Shown piece after piece: positions 26,301 to 35,006 of a stretch of DNA of 64,000 bases; within the stretch, counting starts at the first letter, position 1, and the number at the start of each line of letters is the position of its first letter. The stretch covers positions 113,816-177,815 of the forward strand of contig JABWCP010000002.1 in NCBI GenBank assembly GCA_013360215.1. The letters run 5' to 3'. The position numbers and the translations under genes are program-made. A model generated the notes under the pieces. It saw only the letters and a program-made list of their open reading frames with translations, was not told where the DNA came from and made no database searches. The stretch is from a bacterium (GTDB taxonomy: Bacteria > CLD3 > SB21).

Positions 26301-27716
26301 CCAATCCAACCGTGAGTAAACCAAAGCCAGATTATAATGAAAATTCTTTTTTAATTTATCGGTATATGCTAGCTGCAATCCGCGAAGTAATGTTGGCTCC
26401 GCCGCTTTATATTGCCCGTTCCGATATTGGATCAATCCTAATTGTAGATATGCTTCCGGATACAATGAATCGGCAGCAATCGCTAAACGGAGATAATATG
26501 ATGTACTGTCAAAGCCGCTTGTGTGTGCTAAGGCTTTTTCGAAATAGAAATATGCTTGTTGGCTGATCTTGCCTTCATTGATACGTCGAATGGTCTCAAG
26601 AGAACTTTTTACTGAGGGTTGGTCAGATTTTATAGAAAGCGATTTTTCGTAATAAGCCTGTGCCTCTTTCAACTGGTTTTTTTTGAACAAAAGGAAACCC
26701 ATATTTGCAAAATCATCCGAATCCGCCATGTTATTTTTGGTCAGCCACTCATAATTAGTAAACGCTTCGTCATACTCTTCCATAACATACAAAAGCCGAG
26801 CCGCTAAGTGGCGTGATAAGAAGAAATCCGGTTCAATTTCCAATGATTTTGTTAGCGATTGTTTTGCTAAACCATAGCCTTCCTGACGGTCCATATGTCC
26901 GTTTTGTACCGATTCGAACGCAATCATGGCTTTCAGAAACAAATTGAGTGCTTCTTCTTTGAATGTGCCAGAAATAATAAGTCTTACAGCCTGAGCCAAG
27001 TGCGGAGGATATTTGTCATTGATCCCCTCGCGAATGACTTGTTCTAGATTTGGCAAAGCATCATTCCACAAACCAACATGAAGTTGACACAAGGCATATT
27101 CATATCGCATATCGGTCGTAACAAGCAGCTTTTCGCGCAACATCCGATCATAAATCGGGATCGCCATCGCAAAATCACCCTGATCGTAATAATATTGCGC
27201 TAGGGAACTCCAAGCATAAGCATTGGCTGAATCCATTTTGGTAAGACGCAAAAGGTCACTTTCTATACCCGGTTTATTTAGTGCGCGTGCCGCATCAGCC
27301 AAAAAAGATAGGCCTTGTGCATCCGAAGGATAGTTCTCATTGTAGTACTTTGCTAATTCATAACTTTCTTCAAAGCGATTAAGATTGTACAAAGTACGCG
27401 CATACGGAAGCGCAACGCGACCCGGTTCACTACGCAACGCTAGTGCTTTTTCGAAATACAATGCCGCTTTTCGATAACTTCCCTGCTTTTCATACAAAGA
27501 AGCAATAGTCACGTAGGCTTCATAAAAAGCCGCATCTTCACGAATCGCGTTTTTATAATTTTCCAGAGCGGCATGTATCGCATCAGGATTTTTCTTTTCT
27601 AATTTCAAGCCTTCAAGATAATATTGCCGTGCTTTGTCGTTTTGTGTGGAAAGCTGAACCTGAGAGCAGCTCCAAATAACGATAAGTGATAAAAAAGGAA
27701 TTCTGATTAATTTCAT
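23304..27716 (-). CDS. Giant TPR lipoprotein with internal C39-like cysteine peptidase domain
   Basis: A 1470-residue lipoprotein (lipobox IWSC, Cys17). Residues about 25-540 and 955-1460 are TPR repeats. Between them lie a beta-rich region (about 545-780) and a peptidase C39-like papain-fold domain (about 795-935) with the catalytic Cys in GPQCAAASLSMVL (about 805), His in GFGHVVVVIGYD (about 886) and Asp in IMHDP (about 902). All three expected catalytic residues are present, and the Gln before the Cys could form the oxyanion hole. C39 domains cleave double-glycine leaders when fused to ABC transporters; here no transporter is attached, so the substrate is unknown. Its base use is like its neighbours. 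Confidence 0.85.
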   Translation of the reverse strand: MKLIRIPFLSLIVIWSCSQVQLSTQNDKARQYYLEGLKLEKKNPDAIHAALENYKNAIREDAAFYEAYVTIASLYEKQGSYRKAALYFEKALALRSEPGRVALPYARTLYNLNRFEESYELAKYYNENYPSDAQGLSFLADAARALNKPGIESDLLRLTKMDSANAYAWSSLAQYYYDQGDFAMAIPIYDRMLREKLLVTTDMRYEYALCQLHVGLWNDALPNLEQVIREGINDKYPPHLAQAVRLIISGTFKEEALNLFLKAMIAFESVQNGHMDRQEGYGLAKQSLTKSLEIEPDFFLSRHLAARLLYVMEEYDEAFTNYEWLTKNNMADSDDFANMGFLLFKKNQLKEAQAYYEKSLSIKSDQPSVKSSLETIRRINEGKISQQAYFYFEKALAHTSGFDSTSYYLRLAIAADSLYPEAYLQLGLIQYRNGQYKAAEPTLLRGLQLAYTDKLKKNFHYNLALVYSRLDWHDKSIQQFLQCLRIDTADGDALYYLSKVYADKSDYENAVSIYETLSRRVPEYFVPDENDLQQAGIGQFSQSIGPSRFYFDDSLRIGQTNTYRLKIKSKNDALLGADANGDLSREIIITFQEQVLDITPYGVAEFALDILEINGYAIAAKEKAIQGQRFYLRISDIYGVTNIYGLMEEDPVGLSRLVIAVMEDLHGNFTRRVISEGEIWRSGQNIFKLGNLDAVTELDDINSQIAYGKKYYGVLGSYDAARYGETGYVTIQNKGESEFEFDIQKRLIRKLKNVFVTKEFRDATAKLTQQDASYAVDLIHTTIENLEKPKKVVLENIPYVRQHGPQCAAASLSMVLSYYKQSIDQDEIYEKIKSDYAGAQSNDIIHYPRSLGKYKSFGYVGTLDDLKRRIDQGIPVLVFLSPFGFGHVVVVIGYDETKHQIIMHDPTVANNHAIPYDDFLREWQQSGNECAIVLPLETPVVVTEEPLNSYQAVEKKWEGDKASGVRNFDKAIQLYRESLRLKPNYEGAMEGMMLLHLQKDEFDKASVIMDTLLQMRPNSIDLILRRAGLLLSQYDYDKVLQITRRAKQIDESNITNYLYSASALFSQKKYDEAMNELKQAIRINPLISQPRTFYASILAETGDFEKAHEQLNFALRYEPENIGNYLSVAGLYQTEINVNFLTAQEKADRIKKAIDALDVVKQANSSLPNLDQIYADIYTAADDFKRGDSLMFENIRKYPEENGAYNNIAWRYAVSGIKLDAAEKYSQKSIELSQRNPYYFDTMGWIHLKMAVQVRKIYPDSAESLMKKAESEFLATIEYDMYSDFAYRHLGVLYAVWGKLTQATAEFEKVAAMMPDKARIYAEIGQDCEELGLYEISMNYYRKAIDIRPNFAYAKYRMAYILAIKMNDYTKAESYILEALQVDSVNFLYTGMQGIIAFLKQDNHAAIRILDKVCFIQSTFTDEEAAINNYYFGMALLKTNQITQAKTQFMEYLRRSPDGEYSEIVKKRIK

Positions 27717-27807
27717 GCGTATGGCCGATAGTTAGGTAAGAAATTATTCCGCACTTCGATATTAGTTACCGAAATGTAAAAATTCAAATAGAATCGTGTC
27801 TATTTTA

Positions 27808-28212
27808 TTATTGGATTTTGAAAAGTATAGACTGCTCGACGATAGTGTCACCAGCGTCAGATTCAATTTTTTGGAAATAAATTTGTTTTAACATGTTAGT
27901 AAGGCATTCGATAAAAGCTTGATTTTTGGTACCCGAAAAAACGGTTGTGATGTCGCCAATTGAACCGTCGGTCTTGATTACAAAGCGGAAACGGACTTTG
28001 AAGGAAGTTGCGGTTTTATTGTCAAAATTTTGACTATAACACAGACTATAGTAATTTATTTTTTGCTGAATTTTTTCGCTGATCTCGCTTTCCGAACGAT
28101 TTTTACTGTACACGGCCGGAGCTAAACAAAACACCTGCAATCCCCCTGAATGGGCATAAGCATTAAATTCACAACAAAAACCAAATATTAATATCAAAAA
28201 TACTCGATACAT
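27808..28212 (-). CDS. Exported protein with TonB/AgmX C-terminal-like domain
   Basis: A 134-residue protein with a signal peptide (about 1-20, ending AYA). Its C-terminal half (FKVRFRFVIKTDGSIGD, then FIECLTNMLKQIYF and a final VEQSILFKIQ) follows the pattern of AgmX/TonB C-terminal domains: a strand, DG turn, helix with a Cys, and a last strand. It lacks a membrane anchor and a Pro-rich linker, so it is not a usual TonB. It lies 3 bases after the AMMECR1 gene and closes the aroE/trxB series. Confidence 0.65.
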   Translation of the reverse strand: MYRVFLILIFGFCCEFNAYAHSGGLQVFCLAPAVYSKNRSESEISEKIQQKINYYSLCYSQNFDNKTATSFKVRFRFVIKTDGSIGDITTVFSGTKNQAFIECLTNMLKQIYFQKIESDAGDTIVEQSILFKIQ

Positions 28213-28215
28213 AGA

Positions 28216-28776
28216 CTAAATATCTCTTTCATTAAAAACTATCGCCGTAAAGGACTTTATAACCGTTGTTTTTTCTCTCCATGCATGTTTGCTTAGACCG
28301 GCTTTGTGGCATGTTTGTTCGATAAACGTTATACGATCCCATTGATATTCAGTTGCAACCTGAGGCAAAAGCAATCCGTGATAGAAACCGCTTTCGATCA
28401 TAAGTCCGTGCGTTCCGACCATAATATCATTGATATTTTCAACACGAGAAAATGTTGATAAAACAGATATTTCTAACTCGATTTCATTTAACTCGTCCGG
28501 TTGAAGCGGTCCAAAGCGATCATCATTTAAGGCCGCCGACCGCGCAGCCATAATTACTGTTTTATACAGCGGTTCCCTCGCTTCAATATACCCAATGCAC
28601 CCGCGTAAATGCCCGCGTTTCTCTATCGTTACAAATGCACCGGCTTTCTCTTTTAATGCCGGGAAAGTCGCGACTTCTTTTTCATAATCTGGTACTTTTG
28701 TACGCTTTACGGCGGCATTTATCGTCGTGCGGGCTATATGAATGAGATTTTTTTTGGTTTCTTTATCGAGATTCAT
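28216..28776 (-). CDS. AMMECR1-domain protein
   Basis: A 186-residue protein with the AMMECR1 core: GAFVTIEKRGHLRGCIGYIEA (about 46-66, with the diagnostic LRGCIG), DDRFGPLQPDELNEIELEISVLS and GLLLPQVATEYQW. In many bacteria it is the protein A of the AmmeMemoRadiSam system, beside Memo and a radical SAM partner. Those partners are not adjacent here; the only radical SAM gene in the window is 19 kb away and of a different type. GGAGG precedes its ATG, which overlaps the aroE stop by 4 bases. Biochemical role unknown. Confidence 0.88.
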   Translation of the reverse strand: MNLDKETKKNLIHIARTTINAAVKRTKVPDYEKEVATFPALKEKAGAFVTIEKRGHLRGCIGYIEAREPLYKTVIMAARSAALNDDRFGPLQPDELNEIELEISVLSTFSRVENINDIMVGTHGLMIESGFYHGLLLPQVATEYQWDRITFIEQTCHKAGLSKHAWREKTTVIKSFTAIVFNERDI

Positions 28777-29627
28777 AACCTCCTCCCGATGTACGAATAT
28801 AGAGCTCTGCGAACAGCATCTGTAGGCATGTCTACATTAGTCCATAGCTTAAATGATTGAGCGGCCTGAAACAAAAGCATTTCCAAACCATCGCTTATAA
28901 TCCATTGGTGTTTTTTGGCCATAGATAAAAATGGCGTATCATTGATGGAATAAGCGATATCAATAGCTGTACCCGTAGATCTTTTAAATAATTGTTCGTC
29001 AAAATGCTCAGACTGCGTCGGTATCGTATTAACGACTAACGAAAACTGAATTGTTTTCATATCTGAAGCCGTCACTAATTTAAACAAATTCTTTTTTACA
29101 AACATGTTATTAAAATGTTCGACAAGTTTGTTGGCTTTTTCTGCAGTACGATTAGATATAAATATCGCTGATTCCGGAAAAAGGTTACCCAAAGCATAGG
29201 CAACTGCGCGCGCACCACCGCCTGCACCTAAAATGAGAATATTATTATTTATCTGGTCTATATTGCATGTTTGTAATGCTTGGGAAAATCCATAGGCATC
29301 CGTGTTATAGCCTCTGATCAAGTTCTCTGAAAAAACAATCGTATTGACTGCTCCGATGGATCGGGCTTCGTCCGACACCGTATCGCATAGATATAAAGCT
29401 GTTTCTTTGTGCGGAATGGTAATATTAAGGCCTTTGATGCCTAATGCTTGAGCGCCACGGAGAGCTGTTTCAAATTTTTCAGGAAAAACGTTCCATGGAA
29501 CGTAGCACGACGTGATTTTTAAATGCTGAAAAGCCGTATTGTGAATAATCGGCGATAAAGAATGGCTGACCGGATACCCCATAATGCCATAAAGGGTCGT
29601 TGTACCTGTAATCCAATCATTAATCAC
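28773..29627 (-). CDS. aroE: Shikimate dehydrogenase
   Basis: A 284-residue NADPH-dependent enzyme that reduces 3-dehydroshikimate. Substrate-binding residues are in YPVSHSLSPIIHN (about 18-30) and NITIPHKE (about 69-76, with the catalytic Lys), then NTDAYGF, the nucleotide-binding loop ILGAGGGARAVAYAL (about 130-144) and SNRT in the NADP-phosphate pocket. The start is a GTG at 29627, inside the end of the upstream lipoprotein gene (8-base overlap), so it is coupled. Confidence 0.94.
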   Translation of the reverse strand: MINDWITGTTTLYGIMGYPVSHSLSPIIHNTAFQHLKITSCYVPWNVFPEKFETALRGAQALGIKGLNITIPHKETALYLCDTVSDEARSIGAVNTIVFSENLIRGYNTDAYGFSQALQTCNIDQINNNILILGAGGGARAVAYALGNLFPESAIFISNRTAEKANKLVEHFNNMFVKKNLFKLVTASDMKTIQFSLVVNTIPTQSEHFDEQLFKRSTGTAIDIAYSINDTPFLSMAKKHQWIISDGLEMLLFQAAQSFKLWTNVDMPTDAVRRALYSYIGRRL

Positions 29628-30453
29628 GGGTAGAAATCATATATTCAGGGGATAAAAAAACGCTATCCGACATAACTTCGTATGTTCGAATGTTGTCGGT
29701 GAGAATTTTTCTTTTTCCGTCGCCGCTTGTTTTGGTAGTAGAAAAAGAAATCCCGTTTACGGAAACCCAATCCTGCCATAGGTAGTGTCCTTTTTCTGCA
29801 TCCGGGCCCTGGAGTAAAAACTTCCAACTTTCCATTCGGCTCGTAACGGGATCAATCATAACCCAATACTGATCACCAGGCGTTAAACCAACCTGTGCAA
29901 AAGACAAATGCAGCGTCTGTAATGTTTTGCCAGTTATTGAATCCTTTTGAGTGCCGTCGTAACGCAAACGGACACCATCATCGCGCCACTTCCAGGGCAT
30001 GATCAGCCAATACGTGTCATTGATATAACGTCCATACCCATAATCCAGTTGCTTTTTCAAAGCATCCCCGCTTTGGATTTGACCGTTTACCCATGCCGCC
30101 CCTTTTTTTTCATTTAAGTCAGAAAATACTACTGAATAAACTTCACCCGCTCGGTTTTTACCTTCGACACGATACCGATTGCGGTGTTTATCCCATACAT
30201 GACGGTGTTTTGAAACTTCCTTACCGTTTGAAACAACCGAAAAATCAAAAGAAATATATCGCGTCTCATCGAACCGTTGTTTCCCGCCTAGCGCATCCCA
30301 TACTTTCTTAGTCCACAGGGCACTGGCAGAATCTGCTTCTCCTTGCAAATCAGATTCACTCATCACCGCGTTAGAAATGGCTTCCGGAAGAGTTGGTGTC
30401 TTAGGTTTACAACCAATAAGAAAACCTAAAATTAAAATAAGACGATATTTCAT
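29620..30453 (-). CDS. Lipoprotein of unknown function
   Basis: A 277-residue lipoprotein: signal peptide MKYRLILILGFLIGC with lipobox Cys15. The mature region is beta-rich and Trp-rich (ALWTKKVWDALGGKQRFDETRYISFDF, then WVSVNGISFSTT), reminiscent of the LolA/outer-membrane-lipoprotein-sorting beta-fold that is often annotated in this phylum group, but the match is too weak to name it. It is flanked by another lipoprotein (1-base overlap) and aroE, and so belongs to the same transcript. Confidence 0.7.
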   Translation of the reverse strand: MKYRLILILGFLIGCKPKTPTLPEAISNAVMSESDLQGEADSASALWTKKVWDALGGKQRFDETRYISFDFSVVSNGKEVSKHRHVWDKHRNRYRVEGKNRAGEVYSVVFSDLNEKKGAAWVNGQIQSGDALKKQLDYGYGRYINDTYWLIMPWKWRDDGVRLRYDGTQKDSITGKTLQTLHLSFAQVGLTPGDQYWVMIDPVTSRMESWKFLLQGPDAEKGHYLWQDWVSVNGISFSTTKTSGDGKRKILTDNIRTYEVMSDSVFLSPEYMISTRD

Positions 30454-31190
30454 TATTGTTTCTTACTGACTTTTTCAGCTTGTTTTTTTATGTATTCTTC
30501 ATTGACAATTTTACCGCCTACCCGATACGCGCCGAGATAACTTTCATCATACATGATAAAATATCGGTTATCTTTCAATTGAAACACCTGAACTTGAAGT
30601 ATTTTTTCATCAGCACCGGTAGACAGATCGTCAAAAATACCATACGCAACCAGCTCAGCGGGCGTTGCTTCTGTACCTATTTCTGTGTGAATAGAATACG
30701 GTTTGATTTCGGCATTAAATACATATTCTTCGTTTTCTGCCAGTGAAGAACCAAGGAAACCACCACCTACGGCTCCTCCGATAATCATAAGCATAGGTAA
30801 AGGGCCAGCTAATGTTTTAACTCCTTTGGCTTCTGAAACTTTCGGACCTATAATCAAACCGGCACCTGCTCCCACTAAAAGACCGGCTCCGCCGCCGATG
30901 AGCATGTTTGATTTTTGTGACATAGCGCTTCGAACTTCTAACTTAGATATCGCATCAAGCGGAATTTCGCTTCGAAGTGTTGACTGTTGTACAATCAAAA
31001 CGTCTTTATTTAAACCGACGATTTTGCATTCAAAGTCTATACCAGCAATATGTACTGAAGCGGAACGACCGGAAAGACCGGATTGTTTATTTTGCAGGTC
31101 GCTGTGCTGATACATCTTGGAGCCTGCGCTACAGCCGATAACCAACGAGAGCGATAAAGTCGTTAAACAAGTAATAAGACCTCTCAACAT
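30453..31190 (-). CDS. Glycine-zipper lipoprotein
   Basis: A 245-residue lipoprotein: lipobox VIGC (Cys20), then a beta-rich domain with IAGIDFECKIVGLNKD, and two Gly-rich stretches (GGGAGLLVGAGAGLIIG at about 98-114 and GGAVGGGFLGSS at about 136-148) that look like a glycine-zipper hairpin able to pack in a membrane. The C-terminus is charged. GGAG lies before the ATG. It is 29 bases from the end of trxB and overlaps the next lipoprotein by one base. Function not known. Confidence 0.7.
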   Translation of the reverse strand: MLRGLITCLTTLSLSLVIGCSAGSKMYQHSDLQNKQSGLSGRSASVHIAGIDFECKIVGLNKDVLIVQQSTLRSEIPLDAISKLEVRSAMSQKSNMLIGGGAGLLVGAGAGLIIGPKVSEAKGVKTLAGPLPMLMIIGGAVGGGFLGSSLAENEEYVFNAEIKPYSIHTEIGTEATPAELVAYGIFDDLSTGADEKILQVQVFQLKDNRYFIMYDESYLGAYRVGGKIVNEEYIKKQAEKVSKKQ

Positions 31191-31219
31191 TTTGATTCTC
31201 CAGATATGTGTTTTTATTA

Positions 31220-32152
31220 TTAATGACCTAAAAATCTTTCAGCATCGATGGCGGCCATACATCCGGAACCGGCAGCTGTGATTGCTTGACGATACGTTTG
31301 ATCCTGAACATCGCCACAAGCAAAAACACCTTCAATATTTGTTTTTGAAGACTTACCTTGCGTGATCAGATAGCCGCTTTCATCCATATCAAGAATGCCC
31401 TTGAATAAATGCGTATTGGGCTGATGACCAATCGCTAAAAACAAACCTTGCGAAGATACCTCGGAAAGCGCTCCGTTGACCGTGTTCCGAAGCTTAAGGC
31501 CTTGAATCTGAGTGTTTTCATCACCTAAAATATCCACAACTTCGTTATCCCAGATAAAATTTACTTTTTCATTTTTTTGAACGCGCTCCTGCATGATTTT
31601 GGATGCTCGGAGCGTATTTCTGCGATGGATGATCGTTACCGATGCTGCAAATTTGGTCAAATATCCTGCTTCCTCCATAGCCGTATCGCCGCCACCGACG
31701 ACATGGATATGTTTGCCTTTGAAAAAGAATCCGTCACATGTCGCACAAGCTGACACACCATGCCCTATCATTATTTTTTCCTTGGGAAATCCCAGCAATT
31801 TGGCGGATGCTCCCGTAGCAATTATCACGGCTTTTGCTAAATGCACCTCACCACTATCGTCAGTAAGCTTAAAAGGCCTTTGAGAAAAATCGACTTTATC
31901 AATGCTCCGAAAAACACACTCCGTACCAAAACGCTTGGCCTGTTCACGCAGCATCTCCATCATTTCAGGTCCCATAACACCTTTTGGGAAACCAGGATAA
32001 TTTTCAACTTCCGTTGTTATGGTCAATTGCCCGCCAGGTTGATGCCCTTCAAAAATTACCGGATTTAGGTTGGCTCGAGACGCATATATAGCCGCCGTGA
32101 AACCTGCCGGACCGGAGCCTATGATAACTACGTTTTTAACTTCCGCACTCAA
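31220..32152 (-). CDS. trxB: Thioredoxin-disulfide reductase
   Basis: A 310-residue flavoenzyme. The FAD site is IIGSGPAGFTAAIYASR (about 10-26), the redox-active disulfide is CATCDG (about 136-141), the NADPH site is VVGGGDTAMEEAGYL (about 151-165) and the C-terminal FAD motif is GVFACGDVQD (about 277-286). It transfers electrons from NADPH to thioredoxin. The start is a TTG with GGAG upstream. Standard length. It is probably the second gene of a series beginning with the small membrane protein at 32644. Confidence 0.95.
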   Translation of the reverse strand: MSAEVKNVVIIGSGPAGFTAAIYASRANLNPVIFEGHQPGGQLTITTEVENYPGFPKGVMGPEMMEMLREQAKRFGTECVFRSIDKVDFSQRPFKLTDDSGEVHLAKAVIIATGASAKLLGFPKEKIMIGHGVSACATCDGFFFKGKHIHVVGGGDTAMEEAGYLTKFAASVTIIHRRNTLRASKIMQERVQKNEKVNFIWDNEVVDILGDENTQIQGLKLRNTVNGALSEVSSQGLFLAIGHQPNTHLFKGILDMDESGYLITQGKSSKTNIEGVFACGDVQDQTYRQAITAAGSGCMAAIDAERFLGH

Positions 32153-32167
32153 GGTTATACTCCATAT

Positions 32168-32644
32168 TTATAAATTGGTCAATGAAAGTTTTCTAAGTTT
32201 TTGTAATTGGCTCCACTGTATGGGTAATTGGACAAGTAACGAGACACTAAATCCGACTAACGGCAACCACGGCCATATCAATTCCGGCTCGGTCAGCCTG
32301 CATAATAACATAGCTAGAGGGAAGAAAATTCCTCCGGCAATACTACTTAAGACTATTCTTTCCGTATAAGCCTCAAGCATGAAAGGCGTTTTGTGATTTG
32401 TGCCTTTGAGTTTCCACCATAACATTTCGACAAACCAAGCACTAAAATAGATCGAAGCCGATACTCCGAATAGGCGAAACCAATAGAAGAAATCATTATT
32501 GGGATGTACTACATAATCATAAAGCCAAACAATCAAAGCGCTTACATTAGAATATGTAAAGTTTCGCATGAAGCCATTGCGGAACGAATCGAAATCCGTG
32601 TTCAGATAAATGTCTTTGAGGCGATCTTGATCACGTAGCTGCAT
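32168..32644 (-). CDS. Small multi-pass membrane protein of unknown function
   Basis: About 158 residues from ATG 32644; a TTG at 32680 would add 12. Two to four hydrophobic segments are visible: VSALIVWLYDYVVH, YWFRLFGVSASIYFSAWFVEMLWW, a third around IVLSSIAGGIFFPLAMLLC, and WPWLPLVGFSVSLLVQLPI. It is rich in Trp and Phe. No Shine-Dalgarno is clear at either start. It lies 15 bases before trxB and just after a long inverted repeat. I do not recognise a family. Confidence 0.6.
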   Translation of the reverse strand: MQLRDQDRLKDIYLNTDFDSFRNGFMRNFTYSNVSALIVWLYDYVVHPNNDFFYWFRLFGVSASIYFSAWFVEMLWWKLKGTNHKTPFMLEAYTERIVLSSIAGGIFFPLAMLLCRLTEPELIWPWLPLVGFSVSLLVQLPIQWSQLQKLRKLSLTNL

Positions 32645-32716
32645 GGAAGTAATAGTATGAATTTTTTTTGGTAGGCGCAATGTTCAAAAAGGAATACAAA
32701 TAAATAATAAAATAAA

Positions 32717-32838
32717 CTGCCCCAAAAATTTCAACCAAGCTTAAGATGCCTCATTTTATACCACAAACAATAGCCGAATTCTCATCATTGATTGCAATCC
32801 TTAAGATAGTAGCTAAAGGTGACGAACCTTTGGGGCAG
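32717..32838 (-). ncRNA. Candidate structured RNA: 10-bp inverted repeat closing a 122-base element
   Basis: CTGCCCCAAA at 32717-32726 is complementary to TTTGGGGCAG at 32829-32838. Inside are a hairpin AAAGGT/ACCTTT (32815-32831, partly overlapping the right arm), a self-complementary GATTGCAATC, and two copies of CTTAAG that can pair with each other. On the minus strand the element directly follows the TonB-receptor gene and ends in a T-rich tract. It could be a 3' regulatory RNA, a composite terminator or a leader of the next gene. No named RNA family fits by eye. Confidence 0.4.
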
Positions 32839-32861
32839 CATTAAAAACTCAGTAAATCAAA

Positions 32862-35006
32862 TTATTCCCATGCCAGCGAAATGGATGCTGCGAAGTTACG
32901 CGGCAGACCCGGTTCTAAATACATAGGCTTTTTATTAACGCTATTCAAATCGGGATTGATAAATGTCGAACCTGCGTATTTCTTATCCATAAGGTTATTG
33001 ACGGAAATGAAGCCTCGGATTGTGTAATGCTCGCTCAATCGTATCGGTTCACCTATACCTATGGAAGCGTTAAAAACCGTATAAGCAGGAACTTTGATTG
33101 TGTTGGCATCATCCGTATAGTACGATCCGATACCCTGAACCGTCAATTCAGCAAAAATCCACTTCATGAAATCCGGAGTCCATCTGCCCGATACCGAGTA
33201 ATAAAAATCCGGAACTCCGGCCTGTTTATTATCGCTGTAATCGGTGAATTTCCCGGTACTGGCGGCATTTATGAGCGACGAGTCAATACGATATTTTTCA
33301 TATGTGTTTTTGGAAATCGTAGCGCTCGTTTTTAGTGAAAATCCTTTTGCAAAATCTGTTTTTTCACTTATTTCTAAGCCAATACGTTGTGTTTTCCCTG
33401 CGGTCATATAAAAACGCCCGCTTCGATACGGAATCACATCGTTAGTAACCTGTATCCAAAATAAAGCCGCGTCATAAGTTATACCTTTAAGAAATCCTTC
33501 TTTTGCGATCACTTTCTTAGTACCTATTTCCGCCGTGACAGATGTAATAGGTTTTAACAATGGATTAAATGATTTATAAGAATTGACCGTATCTGCAGGA
33601 TCCGTTTCATTGCCGGCTGGAACTTCGACACCTCCCCCAATATTGGCGTACATACTATGAACGGGCGTGATGCGGTATGTTATGCCGGCTTTAGGTGTCC
33701 AATGTGTAAAAGATTTTTTCTGTTTTCCTATTGATGCATCTAAGAAATTTTGATTATAGTACGTAACATCATCATACCTTAAACCGGTAAGCAGCGTCCA
33801 TTTCTCGTCAAATTGAATCTCATGTTGGATAAAATAGCCAAGACTGCGTGCGCCTTCCTTTTTATTTTGAAATTTGCTGGTGTCTTTAGCGGGAATATCG
33901 CGTCTGCCGTTAGTTAACGGATAAAACAAAATAGCGCCATCTTGATAAGCCAAATCTCCTCCGACAAGCGTTATGGTTTTCAGAGTACCCCATTCATGAT
34001 TATGCCGATACATGGTATTGCCGCCAATATGGTAACGCGTGAAATCGCGATAGGTATTACGTTCAGAACGATGCAGTACTTTGGGATTTACAAATGCCAT
34101 CCCGGATATTTGATTCTCATCATTGATGTTATGCTGCAAACTGAGACCCATGTATAATATTTTATTATTTCGTCGCTCACGCTGTGTTTTATAAGCAGGA
34201 TTGGCTTGGGTAGGCAAAGAATCATACTGCTGTTTCGTCAAAGGCCCCGGGATACTAAATTGATTATGCCCTCCCACGAGTAGCGCTGTAAATGTAGTTT
34301 GTTCAGTGACCGAAGATTGTAAGCCCATCGTGAGAATGCGTCGCTCGGCTTGCGAATTGGCGCGCCAACCGTCATAGGAATTTTGTGTATAACCTGCATA
34401 AAACTGGGTACTGCCTATCGTAGTACCGGTTCGTGCATGCCACTCTTTCAGGCCAAAACTTCCCGTTTTGGCCTGCATAACGGCGAAACGACCGCTGTTT
34501 GAAGGCAAAGTAGAAATATCCACAATACCTCCTCCGGCATTACCCCATACAGAAGACGCATTGGAACGAACAACTTCCATGCGGTCGACCATATTCATAT
34601 CAATCAGATCCAGCGCTGTACGCCCATCCGGTTCGGTTAAGGGCAATCCATTAAGTAAAACGCGTATGCCACGCGAAGTGCCCGCATTGGAGCGATCCCC
34701 TGCACCACGTGTACCAAAACCGCGAATCGAAATGCGTAAATCGGTTCCACCCGAACGGGATTGCGCCAAAACACCAGGAATATGAATCATGGCATCATTC
34801 ATACCAAATCCACGTTTGGTATCAAACTCTTTACGGTCAATAACGCTGACAGCCAGCGGCACTTCAATGATGGATTCGGGAACACGCGTGGAAGTGATCG
34901 TCGTACCTTCCAGATTATAAATTCGCGTACTGTCCTTATTTTGCCCAATGAGCAAAAATGGAAAGAAATGCGCTATCACAACCGCGCATAATAAACTATT
35001 TTTCAT
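32862..35006 (-). CDS. TonB-dependent outer-membrane receptor
   Basis: A 714-residue receptor: signal peptide to about residue 22, plug domain (about 40-160) with LNGLPLTEPDGRT and VWGNAGGGIVDIS, then a long Tyr/Trp-rich beta-barrel ending in LPRNFAASISLAWE, with the terminal aromatic pattern of outer-membrane proteins. It resembles iron-complex receptors of the FecA type, but the substrate cannot be read from sequence. Start ATG 35006 is chosen because AGGAG precedes it and a signal peptide begins there; a longer reading to 35093 is non-hydrophobic. No TonB/ExbBD genes are in the window. Confidence 0.88.
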   Translation of the reverse strand: MKNSLLCAVVIAHFFPFLLIGQNKDSTRIYNLEGTTITSTRVPESIIEVPLAVSVIDRKEFDTKRGFGMNDAMIHIPGVLAQSRSGGTDLRISIRGFGTRGAGDRSNAGTSRGIRVLLNGLPLTEPDGRTALDLIDMNMVDRMEVVRSNASSVWGNAGGGIVDISTLPSNSGRFAVMQAKTGSFGLKEWHARTGTTIGSTQFYAGYTQNSYDGWRANSQAERRILTMGLQSSVTEQTTFTALLVGGHNQFSIPGPLTKQQYDSLPTQANPAYKTQRERRNNKILYMGLSLQHNINDENQISGMAFVNPKVLHRSERNTYRDFTRYHIGGNTMYRHNHEWGTLKTITLVGGDLAYQDGAILFYPLTNGRRDIPAKDTSKFQNKKEGARSLGYFIQHEIQFDEKWTLLTGLRYDDVTYYNQNFLDASIGKQKKSFTHWTPKAGITYRITPVHSMYANIGGGVEVPAGNETDPADTVNSYKSFNPLLKPITSVTAEIGTKKVIAKEGFLKGITYDAALFWIQVTNDVIPYRSGRFYMTAGKTQRIGLEISEKTDFAKGFSLKTSATISKNTYEKYRIDSSLINAASTGKFTDYSDNKQAGVPDFYYSVSGRWTPDFMKWIFAELTVQGIGSYYTDDANTIKVPAYTVFNASIGIGEPIRLSEHYTIRGFISVNNLMDKKYAGSTFINPDLNSVNKKPMYLEPGLPRNFAASISLAWE

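Noticed and set aside
25997..26566. 189-codon open frame antisense to the TPR/C39 gene
   Set aside because: It is opposite a continuous 1470-codon gene with clear repeats and shows no domain of its own.
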